Assembly: GCA_903840165.1 (NCBI GenBank)
Contig: CAIMEY010000029.1
Coordinates: 62,001 to 126,000, forward strand
DNA from: an uncultured Myxococcales bacterium
GTDB lineage: Bacteria > Myxococcota_A > UBA9042
DNA length: 64,000 nucleotides
Direction of reading: 5' to 3'
A model generated the notes under the pieces. That model worked only from the letters and a program-made list of their open reading frames with translations, was not told the origin of the DNA and did not search any database. Positions 8,367-20,700 of the stretch are shown piece after piece; position 1 is the first letter of the stretch, and each line of letters begins with the position of its first letter. The position numbers were made by a program, and so were the translations under genes.

Positions 8367-10583
8367 ATGAAATATCACGCCTTGGCGATCCTATTGATCA
8401 TCCATGTGAGCGCGTGTGGCAGCTCATCGACCCCAGTGACCGTCGATACGAGCAACGTCGCCCTGAGCACCTTCGACACAAGCAGCGGAGACCTAGGGGG
8501 CGTTGGCGACACCCAAGGACTGGATACTTATGATGTAATGGCCGATAGTGGCTCCAGCGTCGACGCGGCAGACAGCAGCACGCCCGTGGAGGAGAGCTGC
8601 GATCCGCTGCAACCTCAAGCATGTACGCTGCCTTGGCCCTCAAACCTCTACTTGAAAGCCGATCCGGCCCGGGTGACGGGCCTTACCCTGACCTTTGCGG
8701 GCGACAGCCTACCGCAGAATATCGCCGGTTCCACTATCGATCCAAAGCCTTATGCCCGACTGGACGGCTATAGTGTGGGCAGTTCTCTGCTGGTGCAGTT
8801 TCCTAATGTAGATATCAGCAGTCTAGCTCAGCAGACCAGTATTGAGTTGTCCTTGCAGCCCACTGCCAGCCTCTTGTGGCTGGAGGTCGACCCATCTGGC
8901 AAGATCGTCAGGCAAATCCCCTATTTCGTCGAACTCGACCAGAGGCCCAACGCCCCGAGCCAGCCGGGTACCGGCGACCTCGTCAAGATCGACCCGGCGA
9001 CGCAGGTGCTTGTGGTGCGGCCAGCCACAATTTTGGAGTACAACACTCGGTATGTCATAGGTTTTCGCAATTTGAAGAACACGCTCGCCCAGCCCATCGC
9101 GCGATCTCCCGCCTTTGAAGCGCTGGTCGCTGGCACAGCAACGGGCAATTTAGCCAAGCGCCAAGCGCAGTTCAATGACATCTTTGCCGTGTTGGCGCAG
9201 GCCGGCATGGACAAGACGACCCTGACCTTGGCTTGGGACTTCCATACCGAAAGTTCAGCGGCGATCCATAATCAAGTTGTGGCGTTGCGCGACACGTCGC
9301 TGGCTGTCGTCGGTACAAAGGGGCCGACCATCACCGTCACCGGCGTCAAGACCTACGCGCTGAGCGAAAAAGACGGCCAGGACATGGCCTTTGACGTCAC
9401 GGGCACGGTGCATGTGCCGTCCTTTGTGCACGCCGTGGATGTCGGCAGCGGCGCTACAGGCTGGCGATGGAATCTCAATGCCCAAGGACAGTTCGAGCAG
9501 AATGGCTACCGCGACGCGCCGTTTTGGCTGCGGGTACCGAGATCCTGCCTAGGTGGTCAAAATGCCTGCGATCTCTTGCAGTACGGCCACGGCCTCAACG
9601 GTTCAGGCACGGAGATCTTCTCGCACTGGGTGGCGCCCAACGCCAATCAGCGACACCTGATCTACTTTGCCAGCGACATGATCGGCATGGCCGAGCAGGA
9701 TGTAGCGACGATCTTTATGCTTTTCAACAATATGACCAACTGGCCCTGCCTGCCGGAAAGGGTGAGTCAGGGCCTGGTGGAACACATCCTGATTAGCCGG
9801 GCGATGCAGCAGCAGGCGGCGGGCCTGCAGGCACTGGTGGACAACGGCGTAAAACTTACTGGAAATATGTACTATTCAGGCAATTCTCAGGGAGGCATCT
9901 ACGGTCAATCGCTGCTGGCGCTGCAGACGGAAATCACCCGCGCCCATGTCGGCCAGCCGGGCCTGTTCTACTCGATGCTCCTAGAGAGATCCGCGGATTT
10001 TAACGACTATCTGCCGTTCTTCCAGGGCGCCTACCCCGCGCGGGTGGACCAAGTCGTCATGCTGGCGGTGCTGCAATTGCTGTGGGACCAAGTCGATCCA
10101 GGCACTTACGTGCGGCACATGAGCAAGGATCTGTTTGCCGGGACGCCGGCCCACACGGCATTGGCGGTCCTGCATCCCGGTGATTTTCAAGTGGATCCCG
10201 TGACCGAAGAAATGTCGCTACGCGCTGGCGTGTATCAACTGATGGCGCACTACGGCCATACCGTCGTTGGCGTAAGCGAACAGCCTTATCCTCAAACGAA
10301 ATCAGCGCTTCTGTCCATTGATTTTGGCAATCCTTGGGCCCATGCCGGCAACGTGCCCGCCGGTCCGAGCGCGGGGCAACTGTGCGGGGACCCTGGACAG
10401 GATGGCGGGGCGTGTCTGGGGACGGCCCTTTGTGATCCAAAGCAAAATTGGGGTGTTTGCGACCTTGACGACCCGCACGATCGCGCCCATGGCCTCGCAG
10501 CCCACAATGACCAGATGGTTCATTTCTTCCATACCGGCGAAATCGCAGACTTTTGTGGAGGAGATGGCTGCCAGCCTCAGTAG
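8367..10583 (+). CDS. lipoprotein with alpha/beta-hydrolase (bacterial lipase-like) signature
   Basis: lipobox HVSACG; lipase N-terminal-like region (PWPSNLYLKADPARVTGLTL); nucleophile-elbow-like YYSGNSQGGIYG. Confidence 0.6.
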   Translation: MKYHALAILLIIHVSACGSSSTPVTVDTSNVALSTFDTSSGDLGGVGDTQGLDTYDVMADSGSSVDAADSSTPVEESCDPLQPQACTLPWPSNLYLKADPARVTGLTLTFAGDSLPQNIAGSTIDPKPYARLDGYSVGSSLLVQFPNVDISSLAQQTSIELSLQPTASLLWLEVDPSGKIVRQIPYFVELDQRPNAPSQPGTGDLVKIDPATQVLVVRPATILEYNTRYVIGFRNLKNTLAQPIARSPAFEALVAGTATGNLAKRQAQFNDIFAVLAQAGMDKTTLTLAWDFHTESSAAIHNQVVALRDTSLAVVGTKGPTITVTGVKTYALSEKDGQDMAFDVTGTVHVPSFVHAVDVGSGATGWRWNLNAQGQFEQNGYRDAPFWLRVPRSCLGGQNACDLLQYGHGLNGSGTEIFSHWVAPNANQRHLIYFASDMIGMAEQDVATIFMLFNNMTNWPCLPERVSQGLVEHILISRAMQQQAAGLQALVDNGVKLTGNMYYSGNSQGGIYGQSLLALQTEITRAHVGQPGLFYSMLLERSADFNDYLPFFQGAYPARVDQVVMLAVLQLLWDQVDPGTYVRHMSKDLFAGTPAHTALAVLHPGDFQVDPVTEEMSLRAGVYQLMAHYGHTVVGVSEQPYPQTKSALLSIDFGNPWAHAGNVPAGPSAGQLCGDPGQDGGACLGTALCDPKQNWGVCDLDDPHDRAHGLAAHNDQMVHFFHTGEIADFCGGDGCQPQ

Positions 10584-10835
10584 CCGCTGGGGCGGACCGC
10601 GCAACAGGCGCAGGGTGACATGAACGGACCTTGACGACGCAGGTCGCCGTCCTACCTTGGGCTCGCTGCTTTGTGGAACGGCTCTGCTGCCTCTGGGAAA
10701 ATTACCTGGAGAATCGACAGATTGGCTTGACCAGGGGCAGCGCGACTCGCACTGCGCACATGTTGCGGAACCGACAACCTCCGATGCTTTGGCATCCAAT
10801 GGCGCCGATTGCGCCACCCAGACAGGAGTTTCCCT

Positions 10836-11126
10836 ATGAGTATTCGCCCCTTGTATGACAATATCCTTGTCCAGCGCGCCGACGCAGAAGAGAAGACCAC
10901 GGGCGGCCTGTTTCTGCCCTCCGCGGCTCAGGAAAAGCAGGTATTCGGCTTCGTCAAAGCGGTCGGCAAGGGCAAATTGCTCAAGGATGGCGGCACGCGC
11001 GAACCCACGGTCAAGGTCGGCGACAAAGTCCTGCTGGCCAAATGGGGCGGCAATGAGATCAAGTTTGAAGGCACGGACTACCTGATCCTCAAGGAAAGCG
11101 AGCTGTTGGCCATCATCAACGACTAG
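10836..11126 (+). CDS. groS: co-chaperonin GroES
   Basis: MSIRPLYDNILVQRADAEEKTTGGLFLPSAAQEK; immediately upstream of groEL. Confidence 0.96.
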   Translation: MSIRPLYDNILVQRADAEEKTTGGLFLPSAAQEKQVFGFVKAVGKGKLLKDGGTREPTVKVGDKVLLAKWGGNEIKFEGTDYLILKESELLAIIND

Positions 11127-11171
11127 TTCTTTTGCCGATCGCATCGCAGACCCGCTATCAACCGATTTTGA

Positions 11172-12772
<1,601 letters not shown>

Positions 12773-12773
<1 letters not shown>

Positions 12774-13498
12774 TGACATCTGCGTCGAAAAATCGTCCGG
12801 CAACTGGGGATTCAGTTGCGCACAATGGCCAAAGCACAGCGGCGGCGGATTCGGCTTCGGTCGATCCGTCCGCCGCTGCAGCGAGCGATCAAGCGCCTGC
12901 CGATCAGGGGCCGGACGTTCAATCCCAGGCAGACGCTACTGGTTGCGCGGCCGGTGCCAAGGTTGAACCCATGCCGACCAAGGCTGACCTGGACACCCTG
13001 CGCAAGAAGCTGGCCGATCGAGATGCTGAAGTCGCGCAACTGCAAGACCAGACTCGACATTATGCCCAGTCCTATGACAAGGCGCGCGCTGAGTTCGCGT
13101 CGGCACGCGAGCGTATGCAACGGGAAAACGAGCGCAGCCAGAAACGCGAACAAGCCAAGTTGGTGACGTCACTGCTCGATGTGCTTGATTCCTTGGATCG
13201 ATCACTGGAAAGTGTCAAGAACCAGCCGCCCGGACAGCCTTTCGTCGACGGCGTGCACATGATCCGCGGGCAGTTCAATCAGGCGCTGCAACAACTCGGG
13301 CTGCAACGATTTGATGGCCTGGGCGAGACCTTCGACCCCGCGCGACACCAAGCCGTCACGGTCATGCCCGTGCCTGACGCCGCGCAACACGATAAAGTGG
13401 TGCACAGCGTGTCGTCTGGGGCCCTGGTTGGCGACGAAGTTCTGCGACCAGCCAGTGTGGTTGTAGGCAAATTTACAGGCGATTCTCCGGTTCACTAA
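12773..13498 (+). CDS. grpE: nucleotide exchange factor GrpE
   Basis: GTG start overlapping groEL stop; GrpE head signature (LLDVLDSLDRSLES, GVHMIRGQFNQALQQLGLQRFDGLGETFDPARHQAVTV). Confidence 0.9.
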
Positions 13499-13775
13499 TC
13501 AGGACTCAGACCTAAGGTCTCGGCCTCCGGTGGCCTATGTCCACGGTCAGCGACTTGCGACCGCGGCAGAGCCTTGTACCCTCCTGTTGCGGCTGGCGCC
13601 GGCGCGTCATGCAACGGGCGTTTTGGCCCGACCCGCGGGTCTCCCTGGCTCGGTGTCAGAGACCGGCAAGGCGGGCTTTGGCCTGCCCAACCTGAAGAAT
13701 TATTGCTATTTTCCGCCGATTCAACAACCTGTAGCCGATGTGGTCGCCTGCGAATTGCATCTGCGAGCCAAGCCC

Positions 13776-14927
13776 ATGGTGTCCGAACTCGTCAGCCAGC
13801 GTCCTTTCGCCACCGAAGCGGGAACGGCTCGGTTTGTCCAACGTCATGGCGCAGTTCGCCATGCTGAGTCGTACCGTCATGTCGGTCACTTGCACCTGAG
13901 CACCCTTGGGATTGGCACCTATCTTGGGGCGGCGGATGACCAAACGGACGCAGCCTACCGCGAGGCCATCGTCGATGCCGTGCGCCGAGGCGTCAATATC
14001 ATTGATACTGCTAGCAATTACCGTAACCAACGTTCGGAGCGAGTCGTCGGCCAGGCCCTAGGCGATCTGACCCAAGCTGGCACCATCTACCGCAGTGAAG
14101 TGCTGGTTGCCTCAAAAGTTGGCTTTGTTTCCTTGCCTTGCACGCCCGAAGGTGACCCCCGGGCCCTGCTTCACGCCCAGACGATTGGCCGTGGCCTATG
14201 CCAACCGGATGAACTTGTGGCGCATTGTCATTGCATTTCAGCCGATTACATCACCGCTACGTTGCAGCAGAGTCGGTCCAACCTGGGCCTAGAGACCCTG
14301 GACGTCTACTACATTCATAACCCCGAGACGCAGTTGCAGTTTTTGGAGCGGCAGGTCGTCGAAGACCGGTTGCGGCAGGCCTTCGTTGCCTTGGAAGCCG
14401 CCGCCGATCGCGGGGAGATCCGCGTATATGGCCTAGCCACCTGGAGCGCGCTGCGGGCGCGGCCTGAAGAACGCGATTGGCTGAGTTTACAGCGAATTGT
14501 CCAGCTCGCGGAAGAGGTGGCTGGCCCGAGGCATCGCATGCGCGCGGTGCAATTGCCGCTAAGCCTGACGATGCCCGAAGCCGTGATTCGCAACAATCAA
14601 CCCGTTGGCAATGAATGGGTTTCTGCCATCGAGGCCGCCCAGCGCCTAGGCCTAGTGGTCTTCGCCAGCGGCAGCCTGCAACAGGGTCGCCTCAGCCGAA
14701 ATTGCACGTTACCCTATGAATTAATTCAAGTCCCCTCGCACATGAGTCAACCAGCGGCGCGGGCTCTGCAGTTTGCCCGTAGTGTTCAGGGCGTGACATC
14801 GGCCGTGGTGGGCATGGCGCAAACAGCTCATGTTGTTGATAATTTGCAGCTGCTGGACCACCCACGCGCGGACTCAGCGTGGCTGCAAGCGGTCATTGCT
14901 CACACGCAGAGCCGGGGCTGCGCTTAA
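13776..14927 (+). CDS. aldo/keto reductase family protein
   Basis: LHLSTLGIGTYLG, GVNIIDTASNYRNQRSERVVGQAL, LETLDVYYIHNPE, IRVYGLATWSAL, VTSAVVGMAQTAHV; start uncertain. Confidence 0.87.
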   Translation: MVSELVSQRPFATEAGTARFVQRHGAVRHAESYRHVGHLHLSTLGIGTYLGAADDQTDAAYREAIVDAVRRGVNIIDTASNYRNQRSERVVGQALGDLTQAGTIYRSEVLVASKVGFVSLPCTPEGDPRALLHAQTIGRGLCQPDELVAHCHCISADYITATLQQSRSNLGLETLDVYYIHNPETQLQFLERQVVEDRLRQAFVALEAAADRGEIRVYGLATWSALRARPEERDWLSLQRIVQLAEEVAGPRHRMRAVQLPLSLTMPEAVIRNNQPVGNEWVSAIEAAQRLGLVVFASGSLQQGRLSRNCTLPYELIQVPSHMSQPAARALQFARSVQGVTSAVVGMAQTAHVVDNLQLLDHPRADSAWLQAVIAHTQSRGCA

Positions 14928-15205
14928 TGTATGCCTTTACATACGCTGACTTGTCCGATGGAACGCGGGTCTTGATTGCAGCGGTGCAGGCCGATGGCCA
15001 AGTGCGGGTGTCTGCTGATCAGGTAGCCGAATTGGGCGGGCCGACTGAATTAACAGGGGAAATTGTTGAGCGCAGCGGTCATCGTTGGCCGTGTGCAGCG
15101 GCGCCAGTCGGGCAAGGCTATCGAATTGCGTTTGAATTGGCCGGAGACCAGTGGGCAGCGGCGCGCTTTGAGGCGCGATGGCCCTGTGCAAAAACGCCAA
15201 CTTGA
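14927..15205 (+). CDS. hypothetical protein
   Basis: small ORF with ATG overlapping the upstream stop codon. Confidence 0.4.
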   Translation: MYAFTYADLSDGTRVLIAAVQADGQVRVSADQVAELGGPTELTGEIVERSGHRWPCAAAPVGQGYRIAFELAGDQWAAARFEARWPCAKTPT

Positions 15206-15253
15206 CGGGCATCCGAAGGCGAAATTCTCCGAATTGGCGAAAATTGGACCGGC

Positions 15254-15547
15254 CTATCGCCGAACTTTACCGTCTTTTCCAAGGCTTCCAAGATTGGCGG
15301 CCGGACCTGTGGCGGCCGGACCTGTGGCGGCCGAACCTGTGGCGGAGGGACCCGTGCTAGGACTGCCAGCGACGCCGCGAGCCTTGTCGATGGTGCCGTC
15401 GATCGCGCGGTTGAACGTGCGGGCAGCTTGCTGTTGAACCTTGGCCTGCTGGCTGAGCATCTTCGATTTCGCTCGTATTTCAACGGAATCGATGCGGCCA
15501 CGAACCAAGCGCATGAAGAAATCTAGGATGGATTCGACGATATTCAT
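15254..15547 (-). CDS. hypothetical protein with AATGP pentapeptide repeats
   Basis: plausible helical N-terminus (MNIVESILDFFMRLVRGRIDSVEIRAKSKML) followed by tandem Ala-Ala-Thr-Gly-Pro units. Confidence 0.5.
   Translation of the reverse strand: MNIVESILDFFMRLVRGRIDSVEIRAKSKMLSQQAKVQQQAARTFNRAIDGTIDKARGVAGSPSTGPSATGSAATGPAATGPAANLGSLGKDGKVRR
15298..15356. repeat. 15-bp direct tandem repeat (unit ~GCGGCCGGACCTGTG), about 3-4 imperfect copies
   Basis: read directly: ggcggccggacctgtggcggccggacctgtggcggccgaacctgtggcggagggacccgtg. Confidence 0.85.
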
Positions 15548-15795
15548 ACCCACAAGCTAGCGATGGCACGGACCGCCGTCAACCGCCCAGCGCCGGGGAA
15601 AGTGCGTGGATGCGATGGGCGCCTAGCCTTGCAAGCCTAGGGTTGCAAGCATCGGCAGATGTGGTTAATTTGTCAGAGGAAGCGCAGGGCATCGCCGCTT
15701 GGATTGGGCCCGGGCACCGATGCAACCTCGTCGAACTCCACCTGGCGTAGCCGTCGCGTTGGGGTCTCGGTCATGGACACGAGCAGGGGAAACAC

Positions 15796-16596
15796 TTGAA
15801 TATTGAGCAGCATTTGCCTCAAGACCTGCCAGCGGTGGCCCTTGCGCCACGGTCCGGGCTGTTGGGCAACATCACCGCAAGAATGTGGCAAATGGCTTTG
15901 TGGATGCCTATTTGCGCGATCCTCAGTTGCAGGCACGACGCGCCCACCGAGGTGCACGCAGCGCAGGTGGCCACGGTGCCGTGGTACGAGCACAGCCGCT
16001 GGCTGAACCAACAGCAAACCCTGTCACGATCGCTGCAAGAGCGCTTGGATCTCTTGGCAATTCGCGCCGTTCTGCTGCCACCTCCTGGCCGGGCCAAGTT
16101 GAGCGAGCAACTCGGGCACCTGCAGGTGGACGCGGACCGGGCGGCCCTGCTGCTCGATCGGGCGCGGGATACGACCGCGATCGAATGGCCATCTCTACAA
16201 ACCGATACAGAACAGTCACTTGGGCGATTGCGCGACGATGTGCAGACGGTGCAGAACAGCCTGCCGCCCCAAACGCGCGTCGAAGCCCAACTGGCCGTCC
16301 AACACCTGAGCTGGGCAGGTCGGGCTGATCTGGCCGAGGTCGCTCGCGTACGTTTAGTCAGTCTAGACAGGCGGTTGCAGCGCCTTTCCCCGACTCAGGC
16401 CATGCCCAAGCAAGGAGAGGACACGCAGTTGGCCCAGTTGCGCGACACGGCAAGGGCCAACTTGACCGGGGCCGCCGATGTGGACTCCGACCACTGGGAG
16501 CTGTGGAAAGCCAGTATTCGTTCGCAGTTAGACCGCTTTGAAGACGCTGTCGTCGATGCCGAGCAGGCCCCGCAATCACGCCTGCAGCCGCGCTAG
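15796..16596 (+). CDS. hypothetical protein
   Basis: long ORF in otherwise empty interval; no recognised family. Confidence 0.45.
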   Translation: MNIEQHLPQDLPAVALAPRSGLLGNITARMWQMALWMPICAILSCRHDAPTEVHAAQVATVPWYEHSRWLNQQQTLSRSLQERLDLLAIRAVLLPPPGRAKLSEQLGHLQVDADRAALLLDRARDTTAIEWPSLQTDTEQSLGRLRDDVQTVQNSLPPQTRVEAQLAVQHLSWAGRADLAEVARVRLVSLDRRLQRLSPTQAMPKQGEDTQLAQLRDTARANLTGAADVDSDHWELWKASIRSQLDRFEDAVVDAEQAPQSRLQPR

Positions 16597-16638
16597 CCCC
16601 CAGTGTCGATCGATCTAAGCGCTTGTCTTTGTGACTTA

Positions 16639-17571
16639 TCAGGCCAGGGCTGCGTCCAGCAGCGCCTGTGCAATATCGGGTCCGCCCAGGTCGCGAATCT
16701 CCTGAATCCCCGTGGGACTGGTGACATTGATTTCGGTTAGTTTTTCACCGATTAGGTCAATGCCCACAAACACGTGCCCCGCAGCTTTCAAGTCTGGACC
16801 CAGGACGTCGCAAACCTTTTGCTCTGCGGGCGTCAGTGGTTTGAGTTCAACGGTCGCGCCAATGTGGATGTTGCCGCGCAGATCGTCGGCCGGCGGAATC
16901 CGCAGCAGTCCGGCCAAGGCGATGCCGTTGACCAAGATCACGCGCTTGTCGCCCAAAACGACTTCGGGCAAGTACGCTTGCACCAAAACAAATTGCTTGC
17001 CACCAGCCGTCGAAATTTCGATCAGGGAGCGGCTGTTCTTATCCCCTGGGTGCAGGGCGACGATGCCGGCTCCACCAGAAAAAGCCAGTGGTTTGACGAC
17101 GATAGACCCACCCACCTCGGCCTGAAAACGCCGAATCTCATCCATGTCGCGGGTGAGCAAGGAAGGGGGCGCCAACTGCGGGTAATGCAAGATGGAACAC
17201 TTCTCGTTCCAACTGCGCAGGGCTTCGGGGCGACTCAGAACCCGCGTCTTTTCTGGAGCTAGATCAAGCACATAGGTCGCCGCAATGTACTGCATGTCAA
17301 AGGGTGGATCCTTGCGCATCCACACCACGTCAAAGTGCCCCAAGGGCTGGCTTTGCACCGGACCAAAGTGCACGTGATCGCCGCGCAACGCCTGGACTCG
17401 GGTGGGGCGACAACGGGCAAAGCCTTGGCCAGATTGAGCAAAGAGTCCATCGGTGTCACAGGACCAAACGGCATGGCCGCGACCCTGAGCCGCGAGCATC
17501 AGCGCAAACGAGGAATCTTTTGTAATATCAATAGGCCCAAAGGGATCGACGACAAAGAGATGGCTGGGCAT
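16639..17571 (-). CDS. gshB: glutathione synthetase
   Basis: FVVDPFGPIDITKDSSFALMLAAQGRGHAVW, VVWMRKDPPFDMQYIAATYVLDL, KPLAFSGGAGI, GHVFVGIDLIGEKLTEINVTSPTGIQEI; ATG at 17571. Confidence 0.93.
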   Translation of the reverse strand: MPSHLFVVDPFGPIDITKDSSFALMLAAQGRGHAVWSCDTDGLFAQSGQGFARCRPTRVQALRGDHVHFGPVQSQPLGHFDVVWMRKDPPFDMQYIAATYVLDLAPEKTRVLSRPEALRSWNEKCSILHYPQLAPPSLLTRDMDEIRRFQAEVGGSIVVKPLAFSGGAGIVALHPGDKNSRSLIEISTAGGKQFVLVQAYLPEVVLGDKRVILVNGIALAGLLRIPPADDLRGNIHIGATVELKPLTPAEQKVCDVLGPDLKAAGHVFVGIDLIGEKLTEINVTSPTGIQEIRDLGGPDIAQALLDAALA

Positions 17572-17755
17572 GAACGGCTCCGACAGCAAGGTCTGCGCCA
17601 AGCGAGGCGCCACGGGGTGGCCAAAGGTAGGACAACCGTCCGCACCCGGCAACCGGACGCTGGGCAAATGCGCACGGCGGTTGGCACATCGCCGCAATTG
17701 GCAGCAGCGCAGGGGGCATTGTATGGTCCACAGCAGACCAAGGGCGAGGGCGAGG

Positions 17756-20700
17756 ATGGACACCAGGGAACGGCAGGGTCAACGGGCGAGATGGCCAAGC
17801 ATCCCGCTGGCTTTGTTGGTATTTTCGCCTTTGCGGCGCCTGCGCACGGCCTGGGCCTTGGTCCTGCTCCTCGGCCTTGGGACCCCGCTGCCGGAGGCTT
17901 GGGCCATGGCCCCGAGTACTGAGCAGCAACTCCTTGAAACTTTGAGTCAATCGCTGCTGCGCGCCAAACAACCGACGGCAATTGCCGAGTTGCTGGCAGC
18001 GGCTAGGCTCAGTGGCTCCCTGCCGCCCAGGATGATCATCCACAACCTGCTGCCGGTGCTGAACAAATGGCTGGCCGACCGCAGGATGGCGAACTGGCCC
18101 ATGACCTGGACGCTGCGCAGCTTTGTGCAGCAATGGGCAGCCCGCAGCGGGGATGCAGCGCTGGAGAAGCGCTTGAGCCAGGACACGGCGGACCTGCGCA
18201 ACTGGGCGTGGCTAGGGCCTTTTGGCGATGAACAGGGGTCGGCGTTCGCCCACAGCGGTCCGGTGGAAGCGCGGGCCGCGGAGCCGGTGCGCGCCGATCA
18301 GCCCGTGGCGGGGCGCAATGGGCCGGTCCTCTGGCAACCGGTGCCAGCCGATTTTGTCAGCCCAGGGCAACGCATCCCCTTAGAAGAACTGGTGGAACGG
18401 GCGGCAGACGCCGTCATCTACGTCCAGACGTGGGTCAAGCCCGGGCAGCCTGGCCCGGCCCAACTGCGCCTTGGGGTCGATGGCCGGGTGCGCGTGTGGC
18501 TCGATGGGCGCTTGGTCATGCAGCGCGATGCAAAGCCAGAACTCTATGGGATTGATGATCAATGCCCATCTTTGCCGATGGTCGACACCGCAGAAGTGAC
18601 CCTAAGGGCGGGGTGGCAGCGTCTGCTGGTCAAGTTGGCACCGGCTGGTCCTAGCCTGCCTTTGAGCGCCGGTTTCTTCGATGCCAAGGGCGCTGCTTTG
18701 TCCGTCGAATCAGCCGCTTTGCCGCCAGCGGATGCCTCAACGCCCACCAACGTCGATGCCACTGCGCCAAAGAACCAACCAGCGGCCCAACCGGCTGGAG
18801 TCAATCCACAATCGCCCTCCAAAGCTGCGTCGCCATGGCCGGCCTTGGTGGCCCTGGCTTGGCATGGCTGGCCCATGAACAGCGAATTGAGCGAGCAACT
18901 GCTGGCCGCTACAGCCGATGACCTGCCCGCCGACCCGCAATTGGCCTTGGGCGATGCGATGCTTGCCGGCGAACTTGGCGATCGGATTGACGGTTTGCGA
19001 CGTTGGGCCCTGCGCCTGCCTGACTCGGCAGAACTCCTAGTCGCGCAGGCCGAAGCCCTGGATCAAATGGGGAAAACCACGCAAGCACATCGCCTGTGGC
19101 ACGACTGGGTTGAGATTCACCAGCAACATCCAGAGGATGTCAGCATCCACGCCTGTTCGGTGCGGGTGGCGCTGTGGAACCGCCTGGGGGCCGACCTAGC
19201 TGCCGCGGAATTGCTCGAGAAATGTGGCAAGCGTTGGCCGCAGTCCCCGGCGATCTTGCAAGCGCAACTGCGGTTGGCCCAGGCCCATGACCAACTGGCG
19301 CAGACGGCACACTGGACAGACCTATTGCTTCAGGAAGAACCGGGACGATTAATGCGTCATATGGCGCACTTACAATCCCTCTTTCACCAAAGCGACGATG
19401 CGACACTGGTGGCCATCGCCGAGGGGATTACCAAGCGCTTTGGCCAGCGATCTCGGGCTTTTGAGGCCGTTGGGCAGTTGTTTCTCGCCCAGGACCAGCC
19501 TCAAGCGGCGGCGGCGCTCCTGGCAAGGATACCAGAGAGTCAAGTCCGCGCTTCTACGCTTGATTTGCGCGGCAGGGTTTGGGCGCGGCTGGGACAAACC
19601 CAAGCAGCGCTGACGGCTTGGAAGGCTGCGCTGGCTGCGGCCCCCGCCCGCGCCGATGTGCGCACTCGTCTGCAGTTGCTCAGGCCCGCAGGCGATTTTT
19701 ACGCATGGTATCAACGAGATCTATTGGCCTTGGTCCACAAGGAGAGGTCTGTGCCCCGCAAAGTGCCTCTGGAGCAGCGCTTGAGACAGACGGTGCTGCA
19801 GGTCGTCGGCAATGGGCAGCAGGCGCGTTATGACGCTGAAATCAACTACTTTGGCCCTGGAACCGAGCCCAATCACGACGTGACCATTGACTATGCCCCG
19901 AGCGTTCAGCGCGCAGAAGTGCTTGAAGCTGCTGTGATTCGTGCCGATGGACGTGTTGAGCGCAACATCGCCCAAGAGGCCGAGCAGGTCGGCGACGACG
20001 AGAGCGGCATGTACTTCGATCTCGAGCGAATTGTATTGCATTTCAAGGGGCTCAAAGCCGGTGATAGTGTCATCGTCCAATATAGCGTCCGCGACCTGCA
20101 GCCCACGGCGTTTGGCCTGGTTTTTGGCGAGCTGTTGCAACTCGGCGACATATTCCCGATTCGCGAGACGGACATTGCCGTTCTTCTCCCTGAAAATACG
20201 CCGTTTTATTATGAAGTGCACGACCCAGCACGGCCCGATCAAGCGCCTATCGTCCTGCAAAAACGCAACTTGCCCCGGCATGAAGCCGACCGCGATGACC
20301 CGGGGCCTTGGGACCAGTGGCGCCTGCAGTTGGGCCCTCAAGCAGGCGTAACCAATGAAGAACGAATGCCTGGTGGCACCGATTCTGTGGCCTACCTACA
20401 CATGTCCTCCTTTGCCGATTGGCCCGCGGCGGTGCAGTGGTACCGGACGCTGATGGCCGAAGCCCTGCCCCAGCCGGGGAGCGATGTCGCCCTGCACGAG
20501 ACGGCGCTGCGGCTTACGCAAGGGCTAGATTCCGTAGAGCAAAAGGCACGTGCACTGTACAATTACACGGCGGCTCAAGTGCGCTATGTCGGCCTGGAGT
20601 TTGGCATTCACAGCCTCAAGCCCCACGCGGCGCGCGAGGTCATGCAGCGGCAGTTCGGTGATTGTAAAGACAAAGCGACGCTGCTCGTCGCCCTGCTGGC

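Noticed and set aside
10584-10835. CIRCE operator upstream of groES
   Set aside because: No TTAGCACTC-N9-GAGTGCTAA-like inverted repeat could be seen in this interval.
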